Assembly (NCBI RefSeq): GCF_900115155.1
Contig: NZ_FOVM01000003.1
Coordinates: forward strand, 1-64,000
Direction: 5' to 3'
Origin: Mycetocola miduiensis
GTDB lineage: Bacteria; Actinomycetota; Actinomycetes; Actinomycetales; Microbacteriaceae
DNA: 64,000 nucleotides
The translations under genes and the position numbers were made by a program. A model generated the notes under the pieces. It saw nothing but the letters and a program-made list of their open reading frames with translations. It was not told where the DNA came from and did no database searches. Positions 1 to 8,176 of the stretch are shown piece after piece. Every line of letters starts with the position of its first letter. Position 1 is the first letter of the stretch.

Positions 1-219
1 ATCCGGCGACGTCCGGTTCGAGATCCGGTGCGGGCGCGAGGACCGGTCCTGCATCCCGGCCTCGCCCATCGCGGCGTATCGTTCGGCCCACCGGTTCGCT
101 GTCGGCCAGGAGCAGTTGAACGCTTTCGCGGCCTGTGAGACTGGCCAGCCCTGATCGATGATCAGCCGCGCCACTCGAAGTCGTTGGCGTGGAGTTAGAG
201 CAGCATTAGCGTGGGACAT
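1..219 (-). CDS. IS481-family transposase, N-terminal 73 residues (partial)
   Basis: This is the start of a DDE transposase that catalyses cut-out and insertion of its element. The protein begins MSHANAALTPRQRLRVAR and continues with a helix-turn-helix carrying WPTANRWAERY and then DRSSRPH, which is characteristic of the IS481 family N-terminus. The catalytic rve domain would lie beyond the window edge. The ATG at 217-219 is preceded by GGAGG, which is buried in a hairpin (221-284). The frame is open to position 1, so nothing here suggests decay, but completeness cannot be judged. Confidence 0.85.
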   Translation of the reverse strand, partial: MSHANAALTPRQRLRVARLIIDQGWPVSQAAKAFNCSWPTANRWAERYAAMGEAGMQDRSSRPHRISNRTSPD

Positions 220-220
220 C

Positions 221-284
221 GAGGACCTCCTGGCTGTCGAGAGTGTTTGTCTAAGCAACTCCCACTCTGCAACCGGAGGTCCTC
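221..284 (-). promoter_or_regulatory. Hairpin sequestering the transposase ribosome binding site
   Basis: A perfect 10-bp inverted repeat, GAGGACCTCC (221-230) and GGAGGTCCTC (275-284), is reinforced by an inner pair AGAGTG (240-245) and CACTCT (263-268). In the transposase mRNA the 3' arm contains the GGAGG Shine-Dalgarno sequence directly before the ATG. Such structures are known in other insertion sequences to block translation of read-through transcripts coming from outside; that role here is inference. Confidence 0.6.
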
Positions 285-372
285 ACCTCATTCGCAGCAA
301 CTACAGCGAGTCGTCACACCGATTCAACCAACGTCCCTGTGCAGTACAGCTAGCGCACCGGGGAAGAAGCCC

Positions 373-1116
373 TCAGCGCACAGGCCAGCCGGTGGATGCC
401 ACGAAGGTGGCATCCCGGGTGCGGCGCATGTAGTCCTGGAAACTGTCGGCCTGGTCCTGGCACCAGCCTTCTTGCAGGCGGTGCAGTTCGAGGGCGTCGA
501 CGTCGAGTGAGTTCCCGTGCGTACGGGCGATGGCAAGCGCCACCCGACCGGCGGCGATCGCGTCAGCGCCCGCGTCGTGCGCGTCGGTGAGTTCGACGCC
601 GTAGTGGAGCGCCGCCGCCTCGAGCGTCCGTTTTCCCTTGCGATAGCGGTCCATGGCTTTGTCAATGACCAGCGGGTCGATCACCGGTGTCGGGTCGACG
701 AGAGGCGCCACGTGGTGCCGCACGGACTCGTGGAACAGCAGCGACAGGTCGTACGGGGCGTTATAGATGACGACGGGGATGCCTGCGTCGAAGTAGCCGC
801 GAAGCTCGGCGACGATCTCGGCGACGACGACGGGCGCCGGGCGGCCCTCTGCCCTCACCCGTTCGGTGCTGATGCCGTGGACGGCGGTCGCCTGCTCAGG
901 GATCGGCACCCCGGGGTCCGCGAGCCAGTCGCGCCGACGCAGAACTTCGCCCCGGCCGTCCAGCAGGCCGACGTTCGCGCTCACGATGCGGCTGGTGATC
1001 ACGTCAATGCCGGTTGTCTCCAGATCGAAAACGGCGAGGGACTCTGACCACGGTGTTACTGCTGTTATCTGCACGGGGGCAACGCTAGGGCCGACCACCG
1101 ACACATCGTCGATCAC
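373..1116 (-). CDS. DnaQ-type 3'-5' exonuclease
   Basis: A 247-residue DEDD-superfamily 3'-5' exonuclease resembling the proofreading subunit of DNA polymerase III. ExoI is FDLETTG at 30-36 (D31, E33 bind metal), ExoII is YNAPYDL at 118-124 (D123), and ExoIII is of the epsilon type with H180 and D185 in AHDAGAD. There is no BRCT or polymerase domain, so it may act as a stand-alone repair or RNA-processing exonuclease. Its ATG overlaps the stop of the trehalose synthase gene by four bases (ATGA), so it is probably translated by coupling. The pairing with a trehalose gene has no obvious functional logic. Confidence 0.88.
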   Translation of the reverse strand: MIDDVSVVGPSVAPVQITAVTPWSESLAVFDLETTGIDVITSRIVSANVGLLDGRGEVLRRRDWLADPGVPIPEQATAVHGISTERVRAEGRPAPVVVAEIVAELRGYFDAGIPVVIYNAPYDLSLLFHESVRHHVAPLVDPTPVIDPLVIDKAMDRYRKGKRTLEAAALHYGVELTDAHDAGADAIAAGRVALAIARTHGNSLDVDALELHRLQEGWCQDQADSFQDYMRRTRDATFVASTGWPVR

Positions 1117-2861
1117 GAGCGACGCCGCTGGGAGAAGGGCGAGTCCGTCGGCCGCGCCACGTGGAGCCAGTAGAAGCTCTGGGTGGCGATCGTGAGGGTC
1201 ACCTCACCGTTCTCGTCGAACGGCGGGAACTCACCACCGCCGAACAGGTCGAAGAGGCGGCATCCGGCGAGCTCTGGCGCGATGATGGTCGTTGCGATCG
1301 GGTGGTGCGAGAAGCTGAAGACGCAGAGGATTTCTTCTTTCTCGTCTCCGATGTGACCGCCGGATAGGCCACCGGTTCCCGAGTAGCTACGGACGAAGCT
1401 GAGCACGGATTCGTGGTCGTTCGTCACGACCTCGACGGAACCGAGACCGAATGCCGGGTGGCCCTTGCGCACGTGAATGACGTTGCGCACCCAGTGCAGC
1501 AGCGAGCGGGACTGCGCCAACTGCGACTCGACGTTCACCAGGGTGTAGTTGAAGACGAGGGACTGGACGACCGGAAGGTACAGCTTGCCGGGGTCGGCGG
1601 ACGAGAAGCCGGCGTTGCGGTCCGGCGTCCACTGCATCGGCGTTCTGGACGAGTCACGGTCGGCAAGCCAGATGTTGTCGCCCATGCCGATCTCATCGCC
1701 GTAATAGATGAACGGGCTCCCGGGGAGGGAGAACAGCAGCGCGTGGGCGAGTTCGAGCTCGGCTCGCGAGTTGTCGAGCAGGGGAGCGAGGCGACGACGG
1801 ATGCCGATGTTCGCTCGCATACGCGGGTCGTAGGCGTACCAGCCGTACATTGCCTGGCGGTAGTCCTCGCTCACCATTTCGAGGGTCAGCTCGTCGTGGT
1901 TGCGCAGGAACACCGCCCAGCCGGCCCACTCAGGAACCTCGGTGGTTTCGGAGAGCACGCGCACGAGTTCCTCCGCCTGTTGTGACCGCAGCGAGTAGAA
2001 GATCCTCGGCATCACCGGGAAGTCGAACGCCATGTGGCATTCCGGTTCCTCGTCCGTGCCGAAGAACGCGGCGACTTCACGCGGCCACTGGTTCGCCTCG
2101 GCGATCATCACCCGGCCCGGGTATTCCAGGTCGACCATGGCCCTGAGCTTCTTGATGAACGCGTGCGTCTCCGGCTCGCCTTCACCGTTGCCACCGTCGG
2201 ATTCGTAGAGATAGGGGATGGCATCCAGCCGGAATCCGTCGACACCCATGTCGAGCCAGAACCGCACGATGTCGAACATGGCGTCGTGGACGGCCGGGTT
2301 CTCGTAGTTGAGGTCGGGCTGGTGCGAGAAGAAGCGGTGGAAGAAAAACTGGCGTCTGACCGGGTCGAACGCCCAGTTGGAGTCTTCGGTGTCTGTGAAG
2401 ATGATCCGGATGTCGGGGTACTTCTCGTCTGTGTCGCTCCAGACGTAGAAATCACCGTAGGGGCCGTCCGGGTCTTCGCGTGATTCGCGGAACCACTCGT
2501 GCTGGTCGGAGGTGTGGTTGAGCGGCATGTCGATGATGATCCGCATGTTCCGCTCATGCGCCTTCGTCACCAGGTCCTTGAACTCCTCGACGGTGCCGAA
2601 CTCAGGAAGGATCGACCGGTAGTCGGAGACGTCGTAGCCACCGTCGCGCAACGGCGAGGTGAAGAACGGCGGCAGCCAGAGTGCGTCGACGCCGAGCCAC
2701 TGCAGGTAGTCCAGCCGGCTGGTGAGCCCCTGCAGGTCGCCGGCACCGTCCCCGTTGCTGTCGACATACGACCGCACCATCACCTCATAGAAGATGGCCC
2801 GGCGATACCACAGGGGGTCGCGGGCGAGGCCGGGAAGCTGGATGGGCGCGGTGAATGTCAC
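1113..2861 (-). CDS. treS: Trehalose synthase (maltose alpha-D-glucosyltransferase)
   Basis: A 582-residue GH13 enzyme that interconverts maltose and trehalose. The start MTFTAPIQLPGLARDPLWYR leads into a TIM barrel with the GH13 regions: nucleophile D213 in GFRLDAIPY, acid/base E255 in IAEANQWP, and D323 in FLRNHDEL. The GSPFIYYGDEIGMGDN motif is typical of TreS. The length fits TreS without a fused maltokinase domain. The start codon is GTG at 2859-2861; no strong Shine-Dalgarno sequence is visible. Maltokinase (Pep2) and GlgE genes are not in the window. The downstream exonuclease overlaps it by 4 bp. Confidence 0.92.
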   Translation of the reverse strand: MTFTAPIQLPGLARDPLWYRRAIFYEVMVRSYVDSNGDGAGDLQGLTSRLDYLQWLGVDALWLPPFFTSPLRDGGYDVSDYRSILPEFGTVEEFKDLVTKAHERNMRIIIDMPLNHTSDQHEWFRESREDPDGPYGDFYVWSDTDEKYPDIRIIFTDTEDSNWAFDPVRRQFFFHRFFSHQPDLNYENPAVHDAMFDIVRFWLDMGVDGFRLDAIPYLYESDGGNGEGEPETHAFIKKLRAMVDLEYPGRVMIAEANQWPREVAAFFGTDEEPECHMAFDFPVMPRIFYSLRSQQAEELVRVLSETTEVPEWAGWAVFLRNHDELTLEMVSEDYRQAMYGWYAYDPRMRANIGIRRRLAPLLDNSRAELELAHALLFSLPGSPFIYYGDEIGMGDNIWLADRDSSRTPMQWTPDRNAGFSSADPGKLYLPVVQSLVFNYTLVNVESQLAQSRSLLHWVRNVIHVRKGHPAFGLGSVEVVTNDHESVLSFVRSYSGTGGLSGGHIGDEKEEILCVFSFSHHPIATTIIAPELAGCRLFDLFGGGEFPPFDENGEVTLTIATQSFYWLHVARPTDSPFSQRRRS

Positions 2862-2961
2862 TGGGTACCGATTCCGTGTCTTGAGGGCGCGAGGTGTGAG
2901 TCCTCGCGGTCGTGGTTGCAGTCTATGGGGAGCATCGTTCCGTCGCCGGAAGCGAAAAGCC

Positions 2962-2967
2962 TAAACT
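2962..2967 (+). promoter_or_regulatory. -10 box (TAAACT) of the alpha/beta hydrolase gene
   Basis: TAAACT lies 10 nt before the ATG at 2978, so transcription would start only a few bases before the start codon. No Shine-Dalgarno sequence is seen. Confidence 0.4.
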
Positions 2968-2977
2968 GGGATTCCTT

Positions 2978-3874
2978 ATGACTGATCGCTCCCCATATTC
3001 CGCGCGACTCGATCGCATCCCTGTCTCTCGACGATCCGTCCGCACTGGATCGAGCCTGACGAGCTACTGGGAGTACGGGTCGTCGGGGGAGAAGCCGACG
3101 ATCGTGATGGTTCACGGCTTCCGGGGAGACCACCACGGTCTCGAACCTGTCGTCGCTCACCTCGAAGGTTTCCACATCCTTAGCCCTGACCTCCCCGGAT
3201 TCGGGGAGTCGGAGCCGCTGGCCGGCACCCACGACATCGACGGCTACGCCGCCTGGCTGAACGAGTTCGTCTCGGCGGTCGATCTGCCGAACCCGCCGGT
3301 GATTCTCGGCCACTCCTTCGGATCGATCGTGGTCTCGGGGGCGCTCGCCCGCACGGGCTTACGCGCCCGCCGGGTGATCCTCGTCAACCCGATCGCTGCG
3401 CCGGCACTCGCCGGGCCGCGCGGCATCCTCACCCGGCTTGCCGTCTTCTATTACCTGATGGGCGCCCGGCTGCCGGAACCGCTCGGCTTCGCATTACTGC
3501 GCAATCGGGCAATCGTGCGGGTGATGAGCGTGACGATGGCGAAGACCAAGGACAGGGAGCTCCGCCGCTGGATTCACGACCAGCATGACCTCTATTTCAG
3601 TGCGTTCGGGACCCGGGCCGTCGTGCTGGAAGCGTTCAAGGCATCCGTGGGGAACGACGTGAGCGAGTTCGCGGCCGACATCGTCGACCGCACCCTGCTG
3701 ATCGCCGCGGACCAGGACGACATCACGCCGATCGCCGCCCAACACCTCCTGGTCCGCCGGTTCCCCGATGCCACCCTCGAGATCCTTCCCGGCGTCGGCC
3801 ACCTCATTCACTACGAAGTCCCCGAGCAGGCGGCGGAGCTGATCCGCCGCTTCCTCGCGGAGGACCCCGAATGA
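2978..3874 (+). CDS. Alpha/beta-fold hydrolase
   Basis: A 298-residue serine hydrolase of unknown substrate. The oxyanion-side motif HGFRGDHHG is at 46-54, the nucleophile elbow GHSFG at 111-115 (S113), the acid is D246 or D248 in AADQDDITP, and the base is H275 in PGVGHLIHYE. No signal peptide, so cytoplasmic. I chose the ATG at 2978; an upstream in-frame start at 2912 would add 22 residues unlike the family. The next gene overlaps it by 4 bp (ATGA), suggesting coupled expression with the glycosyltransferase-like protein. Confidence 0.85.
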   Translation: MTDRSPYSARLDRIPVSRRSVRTGSSLTSYWEYGSSGEKPTIVMVHGFRGDHHGLEPVVAHLEGFHILSPDLPGFGESEPLAGTHDIDGYAAWLNEFVSAVDLPNPPVILGHSFGSIVVSGALARTGLRARRVILVNPIAAPALAGPRGILTRLAVFYYLMGARLPEPLGFALLRNRAIVRVMSVTMAKTKDRELRRWIHDQHDLYFSAFGTRAVVLEAFKASVGNDVSEFAADIVDRTLLIAADQDDITPIAAQHLLVRRFPDATLEILPGVGHLIHYEVPEQAAELIRRFLAEDPE

Positions 3875-4473
3875 AGCTTGTGGTCGACTGCCGGTGGGTC
3901 ACGGATGACCCGGACGACCAGCTCAGCCGGACGACCCGAGGGCTCGTCCACGCCCTCGCCGAACGTCGACCGTTCGTCATGCTCGTCGGTCCGAAGACGG
4001 CGCTCGATCTCCTGCCTGCGCTGCCCTGGGAGCTGCTGCCGTCGCCGTACAGCCCTCTGGAGGTGCTCACCGGCCGGAAGCTCGCCAGCATCGGCGCCGA
4101 TGTCGTCTTCACTCCCGCGCCCGGCCTGATGGGCGTCGGTCACCGCTTCGGTCTCCTTGCCGCCGCGGGGACTCCGCACGTCGCGGAGCATGCGGGACTG
4201 CTGGACCGGATTCAGACCTGGCCGTGGCGGTTCCGGTTCACACGGAGCTGGATGATGCGGTCCGCCGATGTGGTGCTCGGCGTGTCGGGAGCCCAACAGC
4301 GCGTTCTGCTTGCCGACAGCCGAAGTGGCCAGCAGGTGGTCACCCTGCACACCGGAGATGCCACAAGCGTGTCACCGGATGCCTGGCGTGAGTCTGCGGC
4401 ACAACTGGACGCACTCGTCGACGAGGTGTATGCCGCCGTGCGGGAGCGCCGGGACGCCGCCGCGTCATCCTGA
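3871..4473 (+). CDS. Short glycosyltransferase-like protein (GT4 N-terminal fold)
   Basis: A 200-residue protein that resembles only the N-terminal Rossmann half of GT4/GT-B glycosyltransferases: it opens MKLVVDCRWV, has a GADVVFTPAPGL strand-loop, and SADVVLGVSGAQQRVLL mimics the segment before the inter-domain hinge. The donor-binding C-terminal domain is absent, so on its own it is unlikely to be an ordinary transferase. It ends 107 bp before the convergent sirtuin gene with no sign of the missing half in any frame. It could be a stable non-catalytic partner or a relic; its overlap with the hydrolase gene points to a real expressed protein. Function not known. Confidence 0.6.
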   Translation: MKLVVDCRWVTDDPDDQLSRTTRGLVHALAERRPFVMLVGPKTALDLLPALPWELLPSPYSPLEVLTGRKLASIGADVVFTPAPGLMGVGHRFGLLAAAGTPHVAEHAGLLDRIQTWPWRFRFTRSWMMRSADVVLGVSGAQQRVLLADSRSGQQVVTLHTGDATSVSPDAWRESAAQLDALVDEVYAAVRERRDAAASS

Positions 4474-4580
4474 GCGGATGCCGCCACCGACGGTTTCGCT
4501 AGAAATCGCCCGAGTATGCTGCAGCCTGGGATAAGGAAAAAGGCGCGAGAAAAGGACCGCAGGCGTACGGCGGGCGCCCG

Positions 4581-5429
4581 TCAGTCGAGAAGCCGCTCGG
4601 CGAGCGCCGCCAACGTCTCAGACGCGCCGGCATCCAGTTTCACCGCCGCGCGGGAGTCGCCCTTCGTCTCACCACGGTTGATGATCACGATGGGACGTTT
4701 GCTGCGCCTCGCGTGTTCGAGCAGACGGATGCCGGAGTTCACGACGAGGGAGGAACCGGCGATCACCAGCGCGTCGGCCTGGCCGACGAGGTCCCTGGCC
4801 TCCGAGAACTTGTCGGTCGGAACGAACTCACCGAAGAACACGACGTCGGGTTTCAGCGCCCCACCGCACACCGAACAGGCAGGCGCGATGAAATCATCGA
4901 CGTGGCTGATCTCGGCGTCCCCATCGGGGTTGAGGGTCACGGCATCCGGTTTAGAGAGCCACGGGTTTTCGGAGTCGATGCGCGCGGCGATGCTGGCGCG
5001 GGCGAAGGTCTGGCCGCAGTTCAGGCAGTGCACCCGGTCCATCGAGCCGTGGAGGTCGACGACACGACGGGAACCCGCGCGAATGTGAAGTCCATCGACG
5101 TTCTGGGTGACCACCCCTGAGACGAGCCCCGCCTGCTCGAGCGTCGCCAGCATCCGGTGCCCGGCGTTCGGTTTCGCGGCGTCTAACAACGCCCAACCGA
5201 GGTGGCTGCCCGCCCAGTACCGTTTGCGCGACGCGTCATCGAGGAGGAACTGCGACACGGTCATCGGGGTGCGTCTCGGCGCTCCCTCTCCGCGGTAGTC
5301 AGGGATACCCGAGTCGGTGCTCACGCCGGCCCCGGTGAGGACGGCGAACGTACCGCCTGACAGGACGGCGTAGGCTGCATCGAGTCCGCGTTCGTCCACT
5401 TCCGGCGTCAATCCGGTGATCATTGTCAT
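4581..5429 (-). CDS. NAD-dependent protein deacylase (sirtuin)
   Basis: A 282-residue Sir2-family enzyme that removes acyl groups from lysines using NAD+. The NAD-binding segment GAGVSTDSGIPDYRG is at 33-47, TQNVDGLH at 108-115, the catalytic H127 in VDLHGS, and a zinc ribbon is formed by C135/C138 (HCLNCG) and C185/C188 (ACSVCG). The length fits class II/IV bacterial sirtuins. AAAGG precedes the ATG at 5427-5429. The gene is divergent from the TrmH-family gene and convergent with the glycosyltransferase-like gene. Confidence 0.92.
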   Translation of the reverse strand: MTMITGLTPEVDERGLDAAYAVLSGGTFAVLTGAGVSTDSGIPDYRGEGAPRRTPMTVSQFLLDDASRKRYWAGSHLGWALLDAAKPNAGHRMLATLEQAGLVSGVVTQNVDGLHIRAGSRRVVDLHGSMDRVHCLNCGQTFARASIAARIDSENPWLSKPDAVTLNPDGDAEISHVDDFIAPACSVCGGALKPDVVFFGEFVPTDKFSEARDLVGQADALVIAGSSLVVNSGIRLLEHARRSKRPIVIINRGETKGDSRAAVKLDAGASETLAALAERLLD

Positions 5430-5547
5430 GAGGCCTTTCGAATATCCGCGCCTGCCTCGAGGATAAACAATCCAGATGTCGGATTTGTTTCGGCCAGGCG
5501 CTACGGGCCTTGTTCAGAGAACACGCCACCACCCGAAGGAACCAACC

Positions 5548-6369
5548 GTGCAGATTGTCCCCATCTCGAATCTCGATGTCCATGGTCTCTCCGACTATGC
5601 GCGCCTCACGGATGTGGCGCTGCGGAGGGTGCAGGAACCCGAGGGCGGACTGTACATCGCCGAATCACACAAGGTCATCGCGCGGGCTATCGCGGCAGGG
5701 CACCAGCCGCGCTCGGTCCTGCTGCAGGAACAGTGGCTGCCCGACGTCGCACCGCTGCTCGAGCGATTCCCGGACGTCCCGGTCTACGTCGGCTCATCGG
5801 ACGTCCTCGAGCGCCTGACCGGGTACCACATGCACCGCGGCGCCCTCGCCGCGATGCACCGCCCGGCGCTGCCCCGGATGGAAGACCTGCTCGCGGACGC
5901 CTCGCGCGTTGTCATCCTCGAGGACATCGTCGACCACACCAACGTCGGGGCGATCTTCCGTTCGGTGGCCGGGCTGGGCGCGGATGCCGTACTCATCACG
6001 CCCCGCTGCGCCGACCCTCTCTACCGCCGGAGCGTGCGTGTCAGTATGGGAACGGTGCTCCAGGTCCCGTGGACCCGGATGCCCGAGTGGCCGGAAGCCC
6101 GTCGCATCCTCGACGCCGCGGGGTTCCACGTCGCAGCCCTCGCCCTCGACGACCGGGCCGTGACCCTCGACCGGTTCGCGGCTCATCCGCCCGAGCGGGT
6201 CGCGCTCACCCTCGGCACCGAGGGTGACGGTCTCAGCTCGCAGGCCCGCGATGCCGCCGACTCGACGGTGATCATCCCCATGCTCCACGGAGTCGATTCG
6301 CTCAACGTCGCTTCGGCGAGCGCCGTCGCGCTCTGGGCCCTGCGGAAACCCCCGATGCCCGTCGACTGA
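5548..6369 (+). CDS. TrmH/SpoU-family RNA 2'-O-methyltransferase
   Basis: A 273-residue SPOUT-class enzyme that methylates a ribose 2'-OH in tRNA or rRNA using SAM. An N-terminal substrate-binding domain is followed by the knot: HTNVGAIFRS (motif 1), LGTEGDGL (motif 2) and LHGVDSLNVASASAVALW (motif 3). The GTG at 5548 has GAAGGA 7 nt upstream and gives the usual MQIVPISNLD start; the longer ATG at 5476 adds 24 residues with a poorly spaced binding site. The exact target nucleotide cannot be told from sequence. Confidence 0.88.
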   Translation: MQIVPISNLDVHGLSDYARLTDVALRRVQEPEGGLYIAESHKVIARAIAAGHQPRSVLLQEQWLPDVAPLLERFPDVPVYVGSSDVLERLTGYHMHRGALAAMHRPALPRMEDLLADASRVVILEDIVDHTNVGAIFRSVAGLGADAVLITPRCADPLYRRSVRVSMGTVLQVPWTRMPEWPEARRILDAAGFHVAALALDDRAVTLDRFAAHPPERVALTLGTEGDGLSSQARDAADSTVIIPMLHGVDSLNVASASAVALWALRKPPMPVD

Positions 6370-6404
6370 CCCTGTCTTGTCGGGCAATGACAAGGTGCCA
6401 CCGT

Positions 6405-6410
6405 TAGGAT
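6405..6410 (+). promoter_or_regulatory. -10 box (TAGGAT), leaderless promoter
   Basis: TAGGAT lies six bases before the GTG at 6417 and no Shine-Dalgarno sequence is present, so the transcript should begin at or next to the start codon. Confidence 0.6.
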
Positions 6411-6416
6411 TGGCCG

Positions 6417-7649
6417 GTGCCGAACTCCCGCCTTTCCGCTCCCGAACGGGTGTACCGACGCAGGCGGGTGACGGTCTTCGGCCTCCTCGCGGTCGTGCTG
6501 CTCGGTGCCGGGTACACCTCACTCGCGGTTCTCCGCCCCATCCCGGCGAACGCTGCGGAACTTGCGACGACGGTTCCGATCAGCCAGCCGGCGACGTCCC
6601 TCGCGTGGCCCGGCTTCGGAACCGGCGCGATCGGCGCGGTCGGCATCGACGGCATCCTCGACGACTCCGGCGTCCAGCAGTCCACACCGATGGCGAGCAT
6701 CACAAAGACCGTGACTGCCCTCGTCGTCCTCGACGAAATGCCCCTGGCTGCAGGCGATGACGGCCCCACGCTGACCCTCACAGACGCGGACGCCCGCATC
6801 TACGACGAAACCATCGCGGAAGGGGGATCGGCTGCCAAGGTGGCGCCAGGCTCCGTCTTCACCGAACGCCAGCTGCTCCAGGCGATGATGCTGCCGTCGG
6901 CCAATAACTACAGCGTCACCCTGGCGCACTGGGCGTTCGGCTCGATGCCCGCGTATCTCCGGGCGGCGAGTGACTGGCTCACCGCGCACGACCTCGCCGG
7001 CACCCACGTCGCCGACTCCAGCGGGCTCGACAGCAGCAGCCGCTCCACCCCCGCTGACCTTGTCGCCATCGGCAAACTCGCCCTGGCACACCCTGCCCTC
7101 TCTGAGATCGTCCAGGAGCAGTCCGCCGAGCTTCCGGTGATCGGCAAGGTCGAGAACACCAACAAGCTGCTCGGCAGAAACGGTGTCATCGGGCTGAAGA
7201 CGGGCACCACCCGGGAAGCGGGCGCCTGCCTGCTCTTCGCCGCCGAAGCGACGGTCGGTGACGAGACGATCACGTTCGTCGGCGTTCTCCTCGGTGCTCC
7301 GAACCACCGTCAGTTGAACCAGGCCGTCACCAGCCTGATCGCGAGTGCGACCGCCGGGTTCCACGAGGTCCAGCTCGTCGAGGCCGGGGACAGTTACGGC
7401 AGTTACTCGACCCCGTGGGGGGCGACCGCCGACATCGTCGCCGCCGATTCGGCAAGCGTCGTGGTCTGGCAGGACGCACCGGTGACGGTGACCCCGACGG
7501 CATCCGCCGTGGAGTTCGCCGACGAAGGCGACGAAGTGGGCTCCGTCACCTTTGAACACGACGGCGAAAGCATCGTGGTTCCGCTGGTGCTCGAGGACGA
7601 ACTCGCCGGGGCAGACCTCGGCTGGAAGCTCAGCAACGCCTTCGGCTGA
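6417..7649 (+). CDS. D-alanyl-D-alanine carboxypeptidase (S11 family)
   Basis: A 410-residue low-molecular-weight penicillin-binding protein that trims the terminal D-Ala from peptidoglycan stem peptides. One membrane anchor at about 19-40 follows a basic stretch (RRRRV), so the enzyme faces outside. The motifs are complete: S94-I-T-K97, S161-A-N163 and K261-T-G263. The C-terminal 90 residues form a beta-rich domain as in PBP5-like enzymes. The start is GTG at 6417 on a leaderless promoter. It stands alone and is convergent with the SRPBCC gene. Confidence 0.9.
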   Translation: MPNSRLSAPERVYRRRRVTVFGLLAVVLLGAGYTSLAVLRPIPANAAELATTVPISQPATSLAWPGFGTGAIGAVGIDGILDDSGVQQSTPMASITKTVTALVVLDEMPLAAGDDGPTLTLTDADARIYDETIAEGGSAAKVAPGSVFTERQLLQAMMLPSANNYSVTLAHWAFGSMPAYLRAASDWLTAHDLAGTHVADSSGLDSSSRSTPADLVAIGKLALAHPALSEIVQEQSAELPVIGKVENTNKLLGRNGVIGLKTGTTREAGACLLFAAEATVGDETITFVGVLLGAPNHRQLNQAVTSLIASATAGFHEVQLVEAGDSYGSYSTPWGATADIVAADSASVVVWQDAPVTVTPTASAVEFADEGDEVGSVTFEHDGESIVVPLVLEDELAGADLGWKLSNAFG

Positions 7650-7674
7650 GCTGGTGTGCGTCAGACGGCAGAGT

Positions 7675-8094
7675 TCAGCGCGATTCGACGAGCGCCTTCA
7701 GCCGGGTCAGCTGCACAGCGTCTTCCTTGGCGATCGCTGACCGGATCACCCTGCCGAGTAGCTTCATCGAACCGCTCGTCTGCACATCAGCGACGAGCGA
7801 AACAGTCGTCGCGTTTCCCGCCGGCTCCAGGGAATAGGTGTAGTCAGCGAGCACCCCGGGCATCGTGCTCGACATGGTGATCAGTCGGCCGGGTTCCAGT
7901 GCCGTGACAGTGGACGAGCGCGTCTTACCGCGGGCGGTGAAGGTGAGCTCGGCCCCAACGGCGATGTCGCCGGCGGCGCGCATGTCGCTGACCCCTGGCA
8001 TCCAGTCCGATGCGGCCGACCAGTCGGTGAGTGTCGCCCAGACATCGTGGGGTGGAGCAAGGATCGTCTGTTCGTCACGAAATGCTTGAGGCAT
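7675..8094 (-). CDS. SRPBCC-family (START/Bet v1-like) protein
   Basis: A 139-residue small hydrophobic-pocket protein with the SRPBCC pattern: an early TILAPPHDVWATLTDW, a mid-protein G-rich hairpin, and a long C-terminal helix (KLLGRVIRSAIAKEDAVQLTRLKALVE). Such proteins bind lipids or other hydrophobic ligands; the ligand here is unknown. The ATG at 8092-8094 is preferred because AAAGGA lies 6 nt upstream; an ATG at 8109 would overlap that site. It is divergent from the AraC-type regulator 82 bp away, so regulation by it is possible. Confidence 0.82.
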   Translation of the reverse strand: MPQAFRDEQTILAPPHDVWATLTDWSAASDWMPGVSDMRAAGDIAVGAELTFTARGKTRSSTVTALEPGRLITMSSTMPGVLADYTYSLEPAGNATTVSLVADVQTSGSMKLLGRVIRSAIAKEDAVQLTRLKALVESR

Positions 8095-8176
8095 GATTCG
8101 TCCTTTCATCGCTCACATCGTAGGAGTCTCCGCGTCCGGTCGGATTGGATAATCTTTACCCGCACGGAGGAACTCG

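Larger units (their letters stand above)
1..348 (-). mobile_element. IS481-family insertion sequence, 5' end (truncated by the window)
   Basis: The transposase start lies at 219 on the minus strand and a non-coding leader extends to about 348. The likely outer tip reads TGTACTGCACAG going inward from 348, and it abuts GCTAGC (349-354). CTAG is a known preferred target of IS481-type elements. The far end lies outside the window, so the inverted-repeat match and target duplication cannot be checked. The tip position is inference; the transposase identity is well supported. The neighbouring exonuclease ends at 373, so the insertion sits just past a gene end and breaks nothing visible. Confidence 0.65.
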
